From Stentor roeselii (Eukaryota > Ciliophora > Heterotrichea > Heterotrichida > Stentoridae): DNA of 64,000 nt. A program made the translations under genes and the position numbers. The first letter of the stretch is position 1. The number at the start of each line of letters is the position of its first letter. Shown piece after piece: positions 18,657 through 28,428 of the stretch. The stretch is taken from assembly GCA_006503475.1 (NCBI GenBank), contig RSEH01000039.1:124001-188000 (forward strand), in the 5' to 3' direction. Below the pieces are notes generated by a model. It was not told where the DNA came from and made no database searches. It saw nothing but the letters and a program-made list of their open reading frames with translations.

Positions 18657-19013
18657 ATGGCATTAGCTTGTTTTTTGATTATCAACTTTTCATTCAGCTC
18701 TGCAAATATTGATAAAAATACTTTAGAAGTCGTACCGATTGATAAATGGGGTGACCCTGCACTGTTTTATGAGTTTGTCTTTCAAAATTACCTCTTGGTC
18801 TTCACTACCTATGAAGATTTCGAATGCGATGAAGCCTGTCGATCTCTGAACTTCGGTGATGAAAGCGAATTTAATGAGATTTGTATGGATGAGTGCACTA
18901 TGTACAAGATTCGATATGAACAAGACTTTACTGATATTGAAAATTTTGATAGAACAGAAGAGCAGGATATGAATGAAGGTGAAACTGAGGACCAAGGCGA
19001 AGAAAACCCTTAA
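18657..19013 (+). CDS. Small secreted acidic protein with twin CX3C motif
   Basis: This is a 118-residue protein starting directly after an in-frame TAA. Residues 1-16 (MALACFLIINFSFSSA) form a probable signal peptide. The mature part has just four cysteines, at 57, 61, 76 and 80: CX3C, 14 residues, CX3C. That is the spacing of a disulfide-locked helical hairpin, as in small TIM chaperones and plant alpha-hairpinins. The tail from about residue 96 is very acidic (Glu/Asp/Gln). With a signal peptide, a secreted or lumenal hairpin protein fits better than a mitochondrial TIM. The family is not recognised beyond this pattern. Confidence 0.65.
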   Translation: MALACFLIINFSFSSANIDKNTLEVVPIDKWGDPALFYEFVFQNYLLVFTTYEDFECDEACRSLNFGDESEFNEICMDECTMYKIRYEQDFTDIENFDRTEEQDMNEGETEDQGEENP

Positions 19014-20042
19014 GTTTAGAAATAATGAAATTTAGGTATTAAGATATATTTTAAACTCAAAGGTTTATTAGAACAATGACTTCAGGTTTACAGCTCTTAT
19101 AGTAAACCTCCCTCCGTGTAATTGATTGATAATTAATTTATCTAACAAGTTTACTTTTTACCAAGCAGGGTAATAATAATCCATATGATCTTCAACCCTA
19201 TAAAAATTTGTTGTAATTACTTAAATTCAATCTCAGAATTCTAATAAATCCTATTGTCAGTAAATCAAATGATCTACATCCATAACATAATAAAATTTAT
19301 AAAACCATTTTAACTCAATAGAATAATAGTCTTGAAACCACTTTACATTAAAATTCTTTAAGATAACCGTATTTTTTAAAATTATGAAACTACCCAATTT
19401 ATCTTGTACTATAAAAAGTCTTATTTGGTTAATTTTATTTAGACATATACTATAGATATTAATTCTTTTCTTTATTTCATGTTGAAAATTGATTAATACC
19501 CATTAAAGAGGATGAATAAGTGGCATAGTGTTTGCTGAGAAAAAGTAAAATTTTATATTAAATAATTAATCATTTCATAAGATGAGCCCAGATAAGAATA
19601 TTGAGAAGTTTTGAAGCCAAAGCCTAAGTTATTTCATTTTTCTTTATTTCAGTTTTCCATATCTTTCTGCAGCGCTCATTAGAGATATGATAATTTTATA
19701 ATAATGATCCTATGATTCTTCTATATGATTATTGATACTGTTCATATTCTGATTCCGTATTATCTTCAATACTTTAGATTGTAAGGCCTTCATCTATATC
19801 AATGCTTAACCTTTTTCTTAATAGTGAAAAAATCAAATATCTTTTCAGCGATAAATTAGGTAAGGAATTATTTAAGACTTTCTTATCTGTCCATTTTATT
19901 AGATAATGAGCTGCCAGTTAATTAAAATGGAAATAATTGAAAATATAAAGACTTGAAAGTCCGGTCTAAAGTCTGCCTATTTGATGAACTTACTCACTTT
20001 ATATTAACAGCATTCTACCTTCTATTAATCTAAAAAAAAATA
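19014..20042. other. AT-rich region without recognisable gene
   Basis: About 1 kb of very AT-rich sequence between the secreted-hairpin gene and the first Rab-like relic. All frames are closed at short intervals. I see no RNA gene or clear repeat. Confidence 0.5.
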
Positions 20043-20584
20043 ATGAGAGGAAATATCTCTAAAAATTTTCATTACTGCTTCTATGCCCTTGTTTATGGAT
20101 CAACACCTGATATCGAAAATATTTCATAAACAGTCTAAGTAAAACTCCTTATCAAGGAAATCTTGCTGATCTTATAATAGAAATAGACCGATTGATTGTA
20201 AATATTGAAAAAGTAAAAGTCAGGTTTATCATTGTATTTGATAGTCAGGGAAGAACTTTAACAAAACGTCTCTTTGATAGAATTCAAGGCTGGGAAATGG
20301 AAAGCAGAAAACTGATGATTTTAGTTTATGATAAATCAAATCTTGAATCTTTTCATTTTGTTGATCGATGTTATGCGTGGCTTAGAGCATATTGTGGTGA
20401 AAAGATTCCTATTTGTCTTATAGGGTTACAATCTCAAGTACAATATTGCGTGTCTTTTGATGAAGCTTGTTTAAAAGCTCAAGGATTAGGGATTTATTAT
20501 ATTGAAGTTGATTACCAGAAGAGAAAGGACCTCAAAGAGCTGTTTAAGGTTCTAGGAAGACTTTTTATTGATCAGGTAGAGTAA
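20043..20584 (+). pseudogene. Rab-like GTPase paralogue 1, degenerate and frame-shifted
   Basis: An ATG at 20043 starts MRGNISKNFHYCFYALVYGS, which aligns with the start of the paralogue at 23380. The frame then shifts by one base near 20106 and continues as YRKYFINSLSK and on to the long frame ending at 20584. The second half is Rab-like: VRFIIVFDSQG in place of WDTAG, LMILVYDKSNLESFHFV for strand 4, IPICLIGL where the GNKxD motif should be, then VSFDEACLKAQ and a final helix. The P-loop and NKxD are absent, so GTP binding is unlikely even if the frame were intact. Bases 20234-20248 fit the 15-nt intron pattern. Likely a decaying gene. Confidence 0.65.
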
Positions 20585-22264
20585 ACAAGTAATTTTTTTT
20601 AAGTTTTGAGATTTTTGATGGAAAAATTATCGGATTTCGAAATTATTTTCTTAGGGAGAAGTAGGGAAGGATGTGTAATCAAATAATTTTATTCTTTATT
20701 GATTTAAAATAGAATATTATTGTAAAAAATTTCTGATTGAGTATGAATCTAGGTGTTTTAACTAATGAAAATGAAGAATTTTTTTTGAAAGGAATGAATT
20801 TTGAAGATAATATTTATCAAGGATCTCAGATACGATCAAATATCAATTAGCATTTTTATTTAGTTAAAAATTAAGATTTTTCTTGTTGCAAGAACAAGAA
20901 ATTTCAACAAAGTATTGATAAAAATCTCTAATGATTCATAGTATTAAAGATGAATGATAATTGTGATTATAAATTTAATTTTTCTTGTAGACAAGGAATC
21001 TTAACAAAGTATTGATTAAGATTTAGAATCCTTTTTAGTATGAAAGATGAATGATAAACGTGATTAAAATATTCGATCATAACACTCTTTTTTAGGGGAT
21101 TGATGAATTGAATTAAAACAAAACATAAAACCCAGTTTGTCTTGGTAGATTTTGAAATTGCATCTTGACTGGGGATGATATACCTAGATTTTCATAGTGC
21201 ACTCCTATTAGGAACTCTGCAATATTAGATTAAATAAAGGTAAATATTAACATCAAGATCTATGATTTAGATGATTATTGAAATGAATAAAGATTTTCCA
21301 ATTGATGAAATGCAAAATCTTAGTCTGATAATCTCTTCTCAATAGATATTAATAAAAATTATAATAAATAGTATACTAATTCTTGATATCTAGAATTTAA
21401 ATACAATTTTCTCCTAATAGAAAACACATAAACAAAATTAGAGGATAGTTCATGAATTTAGAGAAAACTACAATAAAATAATATATAAAGATTTATATAT
21501 CCTTCTTGATAATGAAAATCTTAGAATTATTATTCAACCAGAAATACTGATTTTTTCATCAAAGTTTTAGGCAAACATTGAGCTTAATATTGACTTTCCA
21601 ATACCAAATGAAAAATTAATTTATTCGAACCAAAATGCTTTATCTCTAAAAAATACACAAAATTTTCAATATATCTCAGGTAAAAATATAACATAATTAA
21701 ACAAACTCTATATTTTACGTATAAATAACTCAATCTTCAGTATTTTTACACTCACGCATGTAGCGTGTTTAAACAAATCGAAATTTAAATGTTTATGAAT
21801 ACTTCGATAACGATTTAACTTTTTTTATTTCATAGGTATTAATTTCTTTAAAGTTAACTTTTTTGTGATAAACAAGCTCAACTGCTATCACAATTAAGTT
21901 CACAGAGAAGGAAAACATAAAAATTCAATACTAATAAAAGTCTTTTATTTCTAAGTTAGTTGAAAATGTTTAGAAATAACTCAAAAGTGAAATTTATTAT
22001 TTGACGAAACTTATGAGATATAATGTCCCAAGGTAAGGTACTCAAATAAAGATTCATAGTTCAATCCAATACAATTCATTTACATGGAAAGGACCACTAA
22101 AACAAATTTAATGCAAAAATTATGATCATTAAAGTTGAAATTTTTTCAAATATTCAAGTTTAGTAATAACTGAATCGACAGAATCTAAAGTAAAACTTAG
22201 ATATTAAAGACAATCAATGAATATTTAAAGCTTAGCTTATAAAAAGGCTCATTTTCTCAACTTT
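20585..22264. other. Gene-poor stretch with decayed coding remnants
   Basis: No intact gene is visible. About 21115-21235 reads on the plus strand as FVLVDFEIAS and, after a stop, LLLGTLQY, resembling the DFG-to-APE region of a protein kinase. About 21490-21690 is also coding-like with one stop. An imperfect 102-bp tandem repeat is listed separately. A short hairpin (CACGC-ATGTA-GCGTG) occurs near 21752. The rest is featureless AT-rich DNA. Confidence 0.4.
20877..21071. repeat. Imperfect tandem duplication, unit about 102 bp
   Basis: Two copies start at 20877 and 20979. Shared blocks include TTTTTCTTGT, CAACAAAGTATTGAT or AACAAAGTATTGAT, and AAAGATGAATGATAA. The copies differ at many positions, so the duplication is old. 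Confidence 0.6.
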
Positions 22265-22501
22265 TTGATAAAAATTCCATACTTAATTTTAAATAAGGAT
22301 ATTAGTAAAAATTTCTACAATATTGAATCTTGTATATCTAATAGAAAATTGAAAGATTCAATACATATCATAAAAATTTCTACAATCCTGACATTTAACA
22401 TAATAAAAAAAATATCTAATAATAAGATTTATTATCAATTTTACGGATGCTCCTATAGGCCTTTACTATTTAAGTTGAGGGATTTAGGAAGGTTTGTTTA
22501 A
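22265..22501 (+). pseudogene. Rab-like relic, paralogue 3 (C-terminal half)
   Basis: An open stretch of 78 codons without an ATG start. It aligns by eye with the two Rab-like paralogues on either side: KNFYNIESCI against KSFDFVEECI, then KIYYQFYG against GIYYIEVD, and the final helix FKLRDLGRF against MLRILGRFL. The middle strand IPICLIGL is not preserved. With no start and no N-terminal half it appears to be a relic. Its position, between paralogues at 20.0 and 23.4 kb on the same strand, supports tandem duplication. Confidence 0.42.
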
Positions 22502-23379
22502 AAATAAGAATAGAGGTAAAATTTTTTTTTTTTTTCAAAAGCTCTATGATCGAGTAGTTGATTTCATAAGTAATCCCTTCTGAATAGCACATTGATTATT
22601 GAAATAACTGTTATTCAAATAATCTTGAATACATTTTAGTTTCTTGTATTATATGTTTGAATGATTATGAAATTAAGTAAATTTACAGGGTTGTTAGATT
22701 AGTTCGAAATTATGTGTTTATTTAAGGTATTTCGGATTGATTATAGGATTGGGAAGATAGGGAATTAAAATCTATTAGTAAAATTTAGAACTTTGCTGAA
22801 AAAATTCAATCGAATCTAGAATGAAGAGATATTATTAGTCTATCAAATTCATTTGAAAGCATAAATCGTTTACAGTTTAAAAAAGGTTTTTAAAAATATA
22901 TCATCAGATATTATTACTCGATGAAGTTTATAACTACCTTTTGATAATTAGAGACAAAAAATTATAGGGTTTTAACAATTGAAAGTAAAATACCATGACT
23001 TTTAAGGCATAAATCATATATTTTATATGAAACTCTTGAGTAGCTCATTCAAACTATAAGCAATCATTTTCCAAAAGCTAATACAACAACATGCAAGTTA
23101 ATCACCTTAGTAATCCAGAATGATGATACTACTTATTCATTTCTCATCAAATTTAATGAAAAATATATATTTTAGAATTCCATAATAATAAATATATTTG
23201 ATTAGTGCAATCAAATCACTCTTGATGGGATTTAATTTTTTAGTATCAAGGTTAAAACTTAAAAATTCTTTGCAAAATTCTCTAAAATGATTTTATCTAA
23301 TCAATTGAAATCAAAATCAAATAATGAAATATTATCCTTACCAATATAAATCTCAAAAACTTCCTAGTTTTTATTAATA
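22502..23379. other. AT-rich region with possible decayed coding
   Basis: No intact gene is seen. The stretch about 23030-23172 on the plus strand reads as protein-like (LIQTISNHFPKANTTTCKL) with an isolated stop, so it may be another gene remnant. There is an A/T run near 22525. I see nothing else. Confidence 0.35.
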
Positions 23380-23931
23380 ATGTCAAAAAAGACTTCAAAG
23401 GAATATTGCCCAAGTTTCCAAGTTTTTGTTTTTGGCGATTCACTATATCTCGAGAAAACTTTCATCAACAGTTTCGAAAAAAATCCTCTCAATGAAGACA
23501 TTTCTCGTTTTGATATATACTTTGCCTTATCTAGTGTTAAAATTGAAAATATAAGAGTCAAATTTCTAATTGTATTCACTATATAGGGAAGAACTGCAAC
23601 AAGAAGGAATTTCACAAGAATTCCTAAAAGTTCAATAAATGTAGCAAGTATGATGATTGTGATTTTTGATGTATCCAAAAGAAAATCTTTTGATTTTGTT
23701 GAAGAATGCATTGATTGGATAAATCAGAATACTCAAGGAAGAATACCCATTTGTCTTATTGGATTAGATACTAAGCAATCATGTTTTGTGTCGTTTGATG
23801 AGGCTAGGGCAAAGGCACAACAATGTGGAGTGCTTTATATGCAGGTTAATTACAATAGACGAAAAGAACTTAAAGAAATGCTTAGGATTTTAGGAAGGTT
23901 TTTATTGGAAGTAAATAGATTTTATAGGTGA
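23380..23931 (+). CDS. Rab-like protein, paralogue 2, lacking GTP-binding motifs; probable 15-nt intron
   Basis: Two frames, 23380-23571 and 23587-23931, join through the candidate intron 23572-23586 to give 178 residues. The layout is that of a small GTPase: FQVFVFGDSLYLEKTFINSF at the P-loop (GDSGVGKT lost to GDSLYLEKT), VKFLI for strand 3, MMIVIFDVSKRKSFDFVEEC for strand 4 and its helix, IPICLIGLDTKQ where GNKxD belongs, VSFDEARAKAQ, and a final helix LKEMLRILGRFL. No prenylation CC motif is present. Nucleotide binding is not expected. It may be a pseudo-GTPase with a retained fold or a gene in decay. The splice removes what corresponds to the DTAG segment of paralogue 1. Confidence 0.6.
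23572..23586 (+). other. Candidate 15-nt intron in Rab-like gene
   Basis: GTATTCACTATATAG has GT/AG ends and A at position 10 and contains the in-frame TAG. It differs at only two bases from the intron at 61113-61127 (GTATTCACTACTTAG). The homologous 15 bases in paralogue 1 (20234-20248) are open and encode VFDSQ. Confidence 0.6.
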
Positions 23932-24808
23932 TTTTAGGAAAGTCAAAGTTTAAGGAATAGCTTTTTAAATATAATATGCGGAAAGAATCTTAGTGACTAT
24001 GAAGTGTTAGTTGTGATTTCAATAAATCCTAATGAATATATATGAAGTATTTTCTTTTATCGATTTTATATTATTATTAAATTATTAGTATTTTAGCTAA
24101 GATTCATAGTTTTAATAAACCAGAATCAATAAGATATTACTATCGTAAAAAATTAGTTATGGTTCTTTAATTTATAAGTAAAAAGTCTTAGAATTTGGCT
24201 TATTTAGTAGGGATTAAGAAACGGGCTAATAAAGATTATAGTTGATGATATAATATAGGCTTAATCTCTCCAAATAATATGAACTTCAAGCACTCCAGCT
24301 TCTTTTGTTCAGATTTAAAGAATATCTATTCTCCAAAGATTAATACCAGGAATCCAAAAATAAAACCACCAAGACTTAAAATTCAAATAATTGGTTGAAA
24401 AGATAATAAATATAAGATTCAAGCAAAATAAAATACTCATATCTAATCAAGAATTCTGAATAATTTCTAAAACAACTATAAAAGCAATTATTAGTAGGAT
24501 TATCCCAATAAGAAATTGAAAGCCAGGTAGATATCACTCTCAAATTAAACAATACACTAAAGAATAAATTAGGAAGACAATAATAATGTAATATTTCTTT
24601 ATTCAATCCACGATTAGAAAATTTATAAACTAATAGCACATTTAACCTAAACTTCAAAGAAAAAGCCTAAACTATACTGAATATAAATAATTTAATGAAA
24701 TTATGATCTTTCTATTCAGAAACACTTCCTATCATTTAAAACTCCAGAATATTCTCTATCAATTAGAATCACTAATTTAACCAATACATCCAAGTTCTCG
24801 ATATAAAA
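23932..24808. other. AT-rich intergenic region
   Basis: This is the 5' flank of the WD40 gene. The last 500 bases are A/C-rich on the plus strand. A 93-codon frame on the minus strand lacks an ATG and shows no recognisable features; I do not call it a gene. Confidence 0.45.
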
Positions 24809-26881
24809 ATGAATTGCAAGTATTGTGATTCAGAAGCTTCATTTGTTTGTGGCTGTAGTAAAGTATATCTCTGTGAAATCCACCTTGGTCAACACTTAAT
24901 AGTAGGACGAAATCATGATGTTGGAAAATTATTTGAAAAGCTTGAGCCCTCTGAACAATCAGCCTTAAACCTTAAACTCAATTTCCGGATAGAAACTCTA
25001 TTAAAACTTGAAAATCAGATTTACCTTCAAACAAGTCAAGTAATAAAGTTAATCCAGAGCACTAGTCAATCAATTATCAATACTATACGAGAACAAACCA
25101 CATCTTATCAGGAGCTTTTAAAAAAATCAGCTTTTAAACCACCAGAATTCGATATTGTCAGAACAATTCTTAACTCTGAGATGGTAATACATCAATTTTC
25201 ATTGGAAGGTTTGCATACTAAAGTAATAGAGGACTTTTCTCAAGAGCTTTTCTCGTTTTTAACTGACCCTACAGATGTTAAGCAAATCAGATACAAACGA
25301 TTTCTAGAGACTCACAATTCTGGATTTAAGTGTCTAGCAGTTTCCAATGACGGAAAAACTCTTTTAACTGGCTCGGAAGATACTTCTGTAAGGATCTGGA
25401 ACATAGACACTCGAAGTCAACTGGCATGTCTACTAAAGCACAAATCATGTGTATCTTGTTTAGCGATTTCTAAAGATGCCAATATTGCCGTATCTGGGTC
25501 ATTTGATAAAAAGGTTATTATATGGGACCTTAAGAAGCAATGTTTTAAGCAAGTTTACAGTGGTCATGATGGTAAAGTTTATGCTGTTGGGTTAAGTGAG
25601 AAAAGTGATTTGGTTATTTCAGCATGTTCTTCACAAGAAATAAGGGTTTGGCTTACTCAAATAAATCAATGCATTAAAAAAATCTCTACAAAAGATAAAA
25701 TTTGGAGTATGTTGATCTCTTCGGAAAATTTGATTTATTTTGGAGTTGGAGAGATGTTAGAAGGCTTAGATTTAACCAATCTCAGCACTCTTTTTTCATT
25801 TAAAGCTCATAAACAAGCATTGAAATCAATAGCGCAAACTAAAACCAGAAATTATATAATCACCAGTTCCGACGATAAATCAGTAAAAATCTGGAAAGAG
25901 TCATCAAAAGACCTATACGCAACCTTATTACACCACAGTGGGCAAGTCTGTTCAGTAGCAGTAACAGAAGACGACAAATACATAATATCCGGTTCATGTG
26001 ATTCATCATTAATAATCTGGAGTATCGAATCAAAATCCTTAGTTCACCTTTTAACTCTGCACGATGACCACATCTACGGAGTGACAACAGTAAAAAATTT
26101 TCTCTTTTCAGCCTCTCGTGACTCAAAAGTGCAAATTTTAAACTTATCTTCAATCTCATTAAATTCAAATAATACTTACTTAAGCCTCACTCCTTTTACT
26201 CTCGGCTCTCAAATGCTAAAAGGCGATATAATCACTTATGGAAGTGCCAATCAAGTTAAAATCTGCGACATCAACTTAAATAAAAACGATTTTTCTTTGC
26301 AAGGTCATGAAAAATTAGTTAAAGCAACTTGTATATCATCTAGAATGAATATTTTAGTAACTTCTTCAAAAGATTCTCAAAATAACCTGATTGTTTGGGA
26401 TCTTCGTCAAAAAACAATGATTTCTGAACTCACTGGACATGATACTTGGGTCTTTTGTGTTGATATCTCGAATGATGAGATGAAAGTTATCTCTGGAGAT
26501 GGGAAAGGAAAGATTGGACTTTGGGACCTGGAAAGTTTTAGTCTTATGAAAATGTTTAGAGCACATAATGGGTTTGTTAACTCTGTCAAGTTTACAAATG
26601 ATGGAAAACGGGCTTGCTCTGGAGGCGATGATAAAATGGTCTTTCTTTGGGACTTGGAAAATTGTTCTAAGATTTTTTGTTTGGTTAAAAATTCACATAT
26701 TGTGTTGAATGTGTTTATCACTAGTGATGATAAATATGTTGTTACTTGTGATCATTTCAATGGGGTTAGGATTTTTTGTATTGAGGAATGTGGATTTGAG
26801 GGAGAAGAGGAAAAAGAAATGGAGAAGTGGAGTTTTGAGTATAAGGAATTGCACTTTGAGTTAATGGAGTATTTGAATTAG
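24809..26881 (+). CDS. Zinc-finger/B-box-like plus WD40-repeat protein
   Basis: This is a 690-residue protein. The N-terminus MNCKYCDSEASFVCGCSKVY is followed by LCEIHLGQHL, giving Cys and His pairs in B-box-like order, so it probably binds zinc. Residues about 45-165 are helical, as in the coiled coil after a B-box. From about 170 to 670 there are about twelve WD40 repeats (for example GKTLLTGSEDTSVRIW and DKYIISGSCDSSLIIW), enough for two beta-propellers. One blade near residues 300-330 is degenerate. Such proteins act as scaffolds; no catalytic part is seen. The intact frame contrasts with the broken relative at 30823-32813. It is the best-preserved gene of the AT-rich island. Confidence 0.9.
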   Translation: MNCKYCDSEASFVCGCSKVYLCEIHLGQHLIVGRNHDVGKLFEKLEPSEQSALNLKLNFRIETLLKLENQIYLQTSQVIKLIQSTSQSIINTIREQTTSYQELLKKSAFKPPEFDIVRTILNSEMVIHQFSLEGLHTKVIEDFSQELFSFLTDPTDVKQIRYKRFLETHNSGFKCLAVSNDGKTLLTGSEDTSVRIWNIDTRSQLACLLKHKSCVSCLAISKDANIAVSGSFDKKVIIWDLKKQCFKQVYSGHDGKVYAVGLSEKSDLVISACSSQEIRVWLTQINQCIKKISTKDKIWSMLISSENLIYFGVGEMLEGLDLTNLSTLFSFKAHKQALKSIAQTKTRNYIITSSDDKSVKIWKESSKDLYATLLHHSGQVCSVAVTEDDKYIISGSCDSSLIIWSIESKSLVHLLTLHDDHIYGVTTVKNFLFSASRDSKVQILNLSSISLNSNNTYLSLTPFTLGSQMLKGDIITYGSANQVKICDINLNKNDFSLQGHEKLVKATCISSRMNILVTSSKDSQNNLIVWDLRQKTMISELTGHDTWVFCVDISNDEMKVISGDGKGKIGLWDLESFSLMKMFRAHNGFVNSVKFTNDGKRACSGGDDKMVFLWDLENCSKIFCLVKNSHIVLNVFITSDDKYVVTCDHFNGVRIFCIEECGFEGEEEKEMEKWSFEYKELHFELMEYLN

Positions 26882-27558
26882 TTAGGATTATAGTTTTGGA
26901 TTTATTGATTTTTTTTAGTTTGGATGTGAAAATGGTTAAGTTTATTTGCTACACCCATTACTAGCAGTTCCTTATTTCAACTGTTTGAGTGATGCTTATA
27001 ACTGGGTACTCATGAATATATCGTGAATTAGCTCATGCTCAAGCATCGAAAAATATCTTTAACTTTAAATTCTTAATGTTGAATTTCACTTTTCTTAGAC
27101 CATTTATATCTAATTTAGATTTTAAAAACTTCTTATTCAAAATGTTTTTAGGAATGAATCTGAATGATCTGATAAAAGAAATGATTGAATAATCATTTAT
27201 ATATAATTAAAGTTTCTTATCGTATTTGATTGATAATTAAATCAATACTCTTCAAGGTTATGAACTCTTATTTATGACCTCTTTATGAAATTTTTTTTTT
27301 TCACTTGATTCAAAAGCATTAATTTATTTTTTTTATTGTTGACCATTTATATCCTAATAGAATCATCCAAAATCTTTGTGATAAATAATCAAAAGAGATT
27401 CAATAAATTTGATATTAATCTTCAACTCTCTAATACATCAAAGATAAAATTTAATCTTCCTGCATTTAAACATTTCTCATTACTTCTACCCAGAAATATT
27501 ATCAAATCATTTAACCTCTTTAATTAATCTAACTAGTAATTATGAAATAGACCAAATC
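26882..27558. other. AT-rich intergenic region
   Basis: It lies between the WD40 gene and the convergent membrane-protein gene. The first 60 bases are G/T-rich like other 3' flanks. I see no gene; a weak Rab-like resemblance near 26970-27060 is recorded under rejected items. Confidence 0.4.
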
Positions 27559-28428
27559 TCATATATTAAAGTCAAAATAAGATTCTATTGACCAAGTCCA
27601 AAATATAAGTGAAAAGTAAATTGGATAGAAATTGACAAAATCTATTTTTTCTTCAGTTAAACTCATAATAAATGCAATATTTAAAGAGAATAATGAAAGT
27701 GATAGATAAATTGTAATAGAAGAATACCAGAAAAAAAAATTCATTAACACAAAACATAAGTAAAAAGAAGTCAAAAATTCAAAAATGATTCGAAATTTGA
27801 AACAAATTCCTAGTTCTGAGTGCCTGCCAAGAAGAACTACATAAATAAAGTTATTCTTTAGATTTCCAGGATTTTCTCGGAAAGCATTAGATAATGAGGA
27901 ACAGACCATTTGTAATGTATTCAAATATCTTAAAGACGCAGTAGTCATACATAATCCGGAAAAAGAAATAAAGATAAATTCTATAATTTTCTCAAAGCCA
28001 TAAATATAACACAAATAGTAAAATATTAACGACACCGAACATAAAACATAAACACAAATAACAGTAATATAATTAGAATACCTTTGATACAATTGAAAGA
28101 ATGTTATGAAGATTTGATTTATGAAAAGGAATATAATGTCTAATGATTCAAAGTAAAATATTCCATGAATACTAAAAGCAAAAATTTGACTAAAAAATAA
28201 AAGATTTTCTAATATTTTAAAAGTCTCAAACCTACCAAATGATTTAAAAAAAATCATTATCCAGACAGATATTGTTAAAGTTAGTGTAGGATTTTTTTTT
28301 GTTAAGGAATAAAAGAATGCTATTAGGATCATCATGAAAATTGCAGAAATAGACTTTTTAATACGCAATAATGTTTCAGATGAAACTTTTTTGAAGATTT
28401 GTAGAACAATCGAAATAGGGTTTTTCAT
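27559..28428 (-). CDS. Multipass membrane protein, unknown
   Basis: This is a 289-residue frame from an ATG at 28428. It is strongly hydrophobic and rich in Phe, Ile, Leu and Tyr, with about seven or eight segments long enough to cross a membrane (for example AIFMMILIAFFYSL and FIFISFSGLCMTTASL). A more polar stretch in the middle (NAFRENPGNLKNN, VLLGRHSELGICFKFR) would be a loop. Charged residues flank the first helix (IFKKV, RIKKSI). I recognise no transporter or receptor signature. The clean long frame in such AT-rich DNA argues for a real gene. Confidence 0.62.
   Translation of the reverse strand: MKNPISIVLQIFKKVSSETLLRIKKSISAIFMMILIAFFYSLTKKNPTLTLTISVWIMIFFKSFGRFETFKILENLLFFSQIFAFSIHGIFYFESLDIIFLFINQIFITFFQLYQRYSNYITVICVYVLCSVSLIFYYLCYIYGFEKIIEFIFISFSGLCMTTASLRYLNTLQMVCSSLSNAFRENPGNLKNNFIYVVLLGRHSELGICFKFRIIFEFLTSFYLCFVLMNFFFWYSSITIYLSLSLFSLNIAFIMSLTEEKIDFVNFYPIYFSLIFWTWSIESYFDFNI

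Noticed and set aside
26960-27080. Possible fourth Rab-like relic (ELAHAQASKN-like reading)
   Set aside because: Similarity rests on a few residues in more than one frame; not distinguishable from chance.
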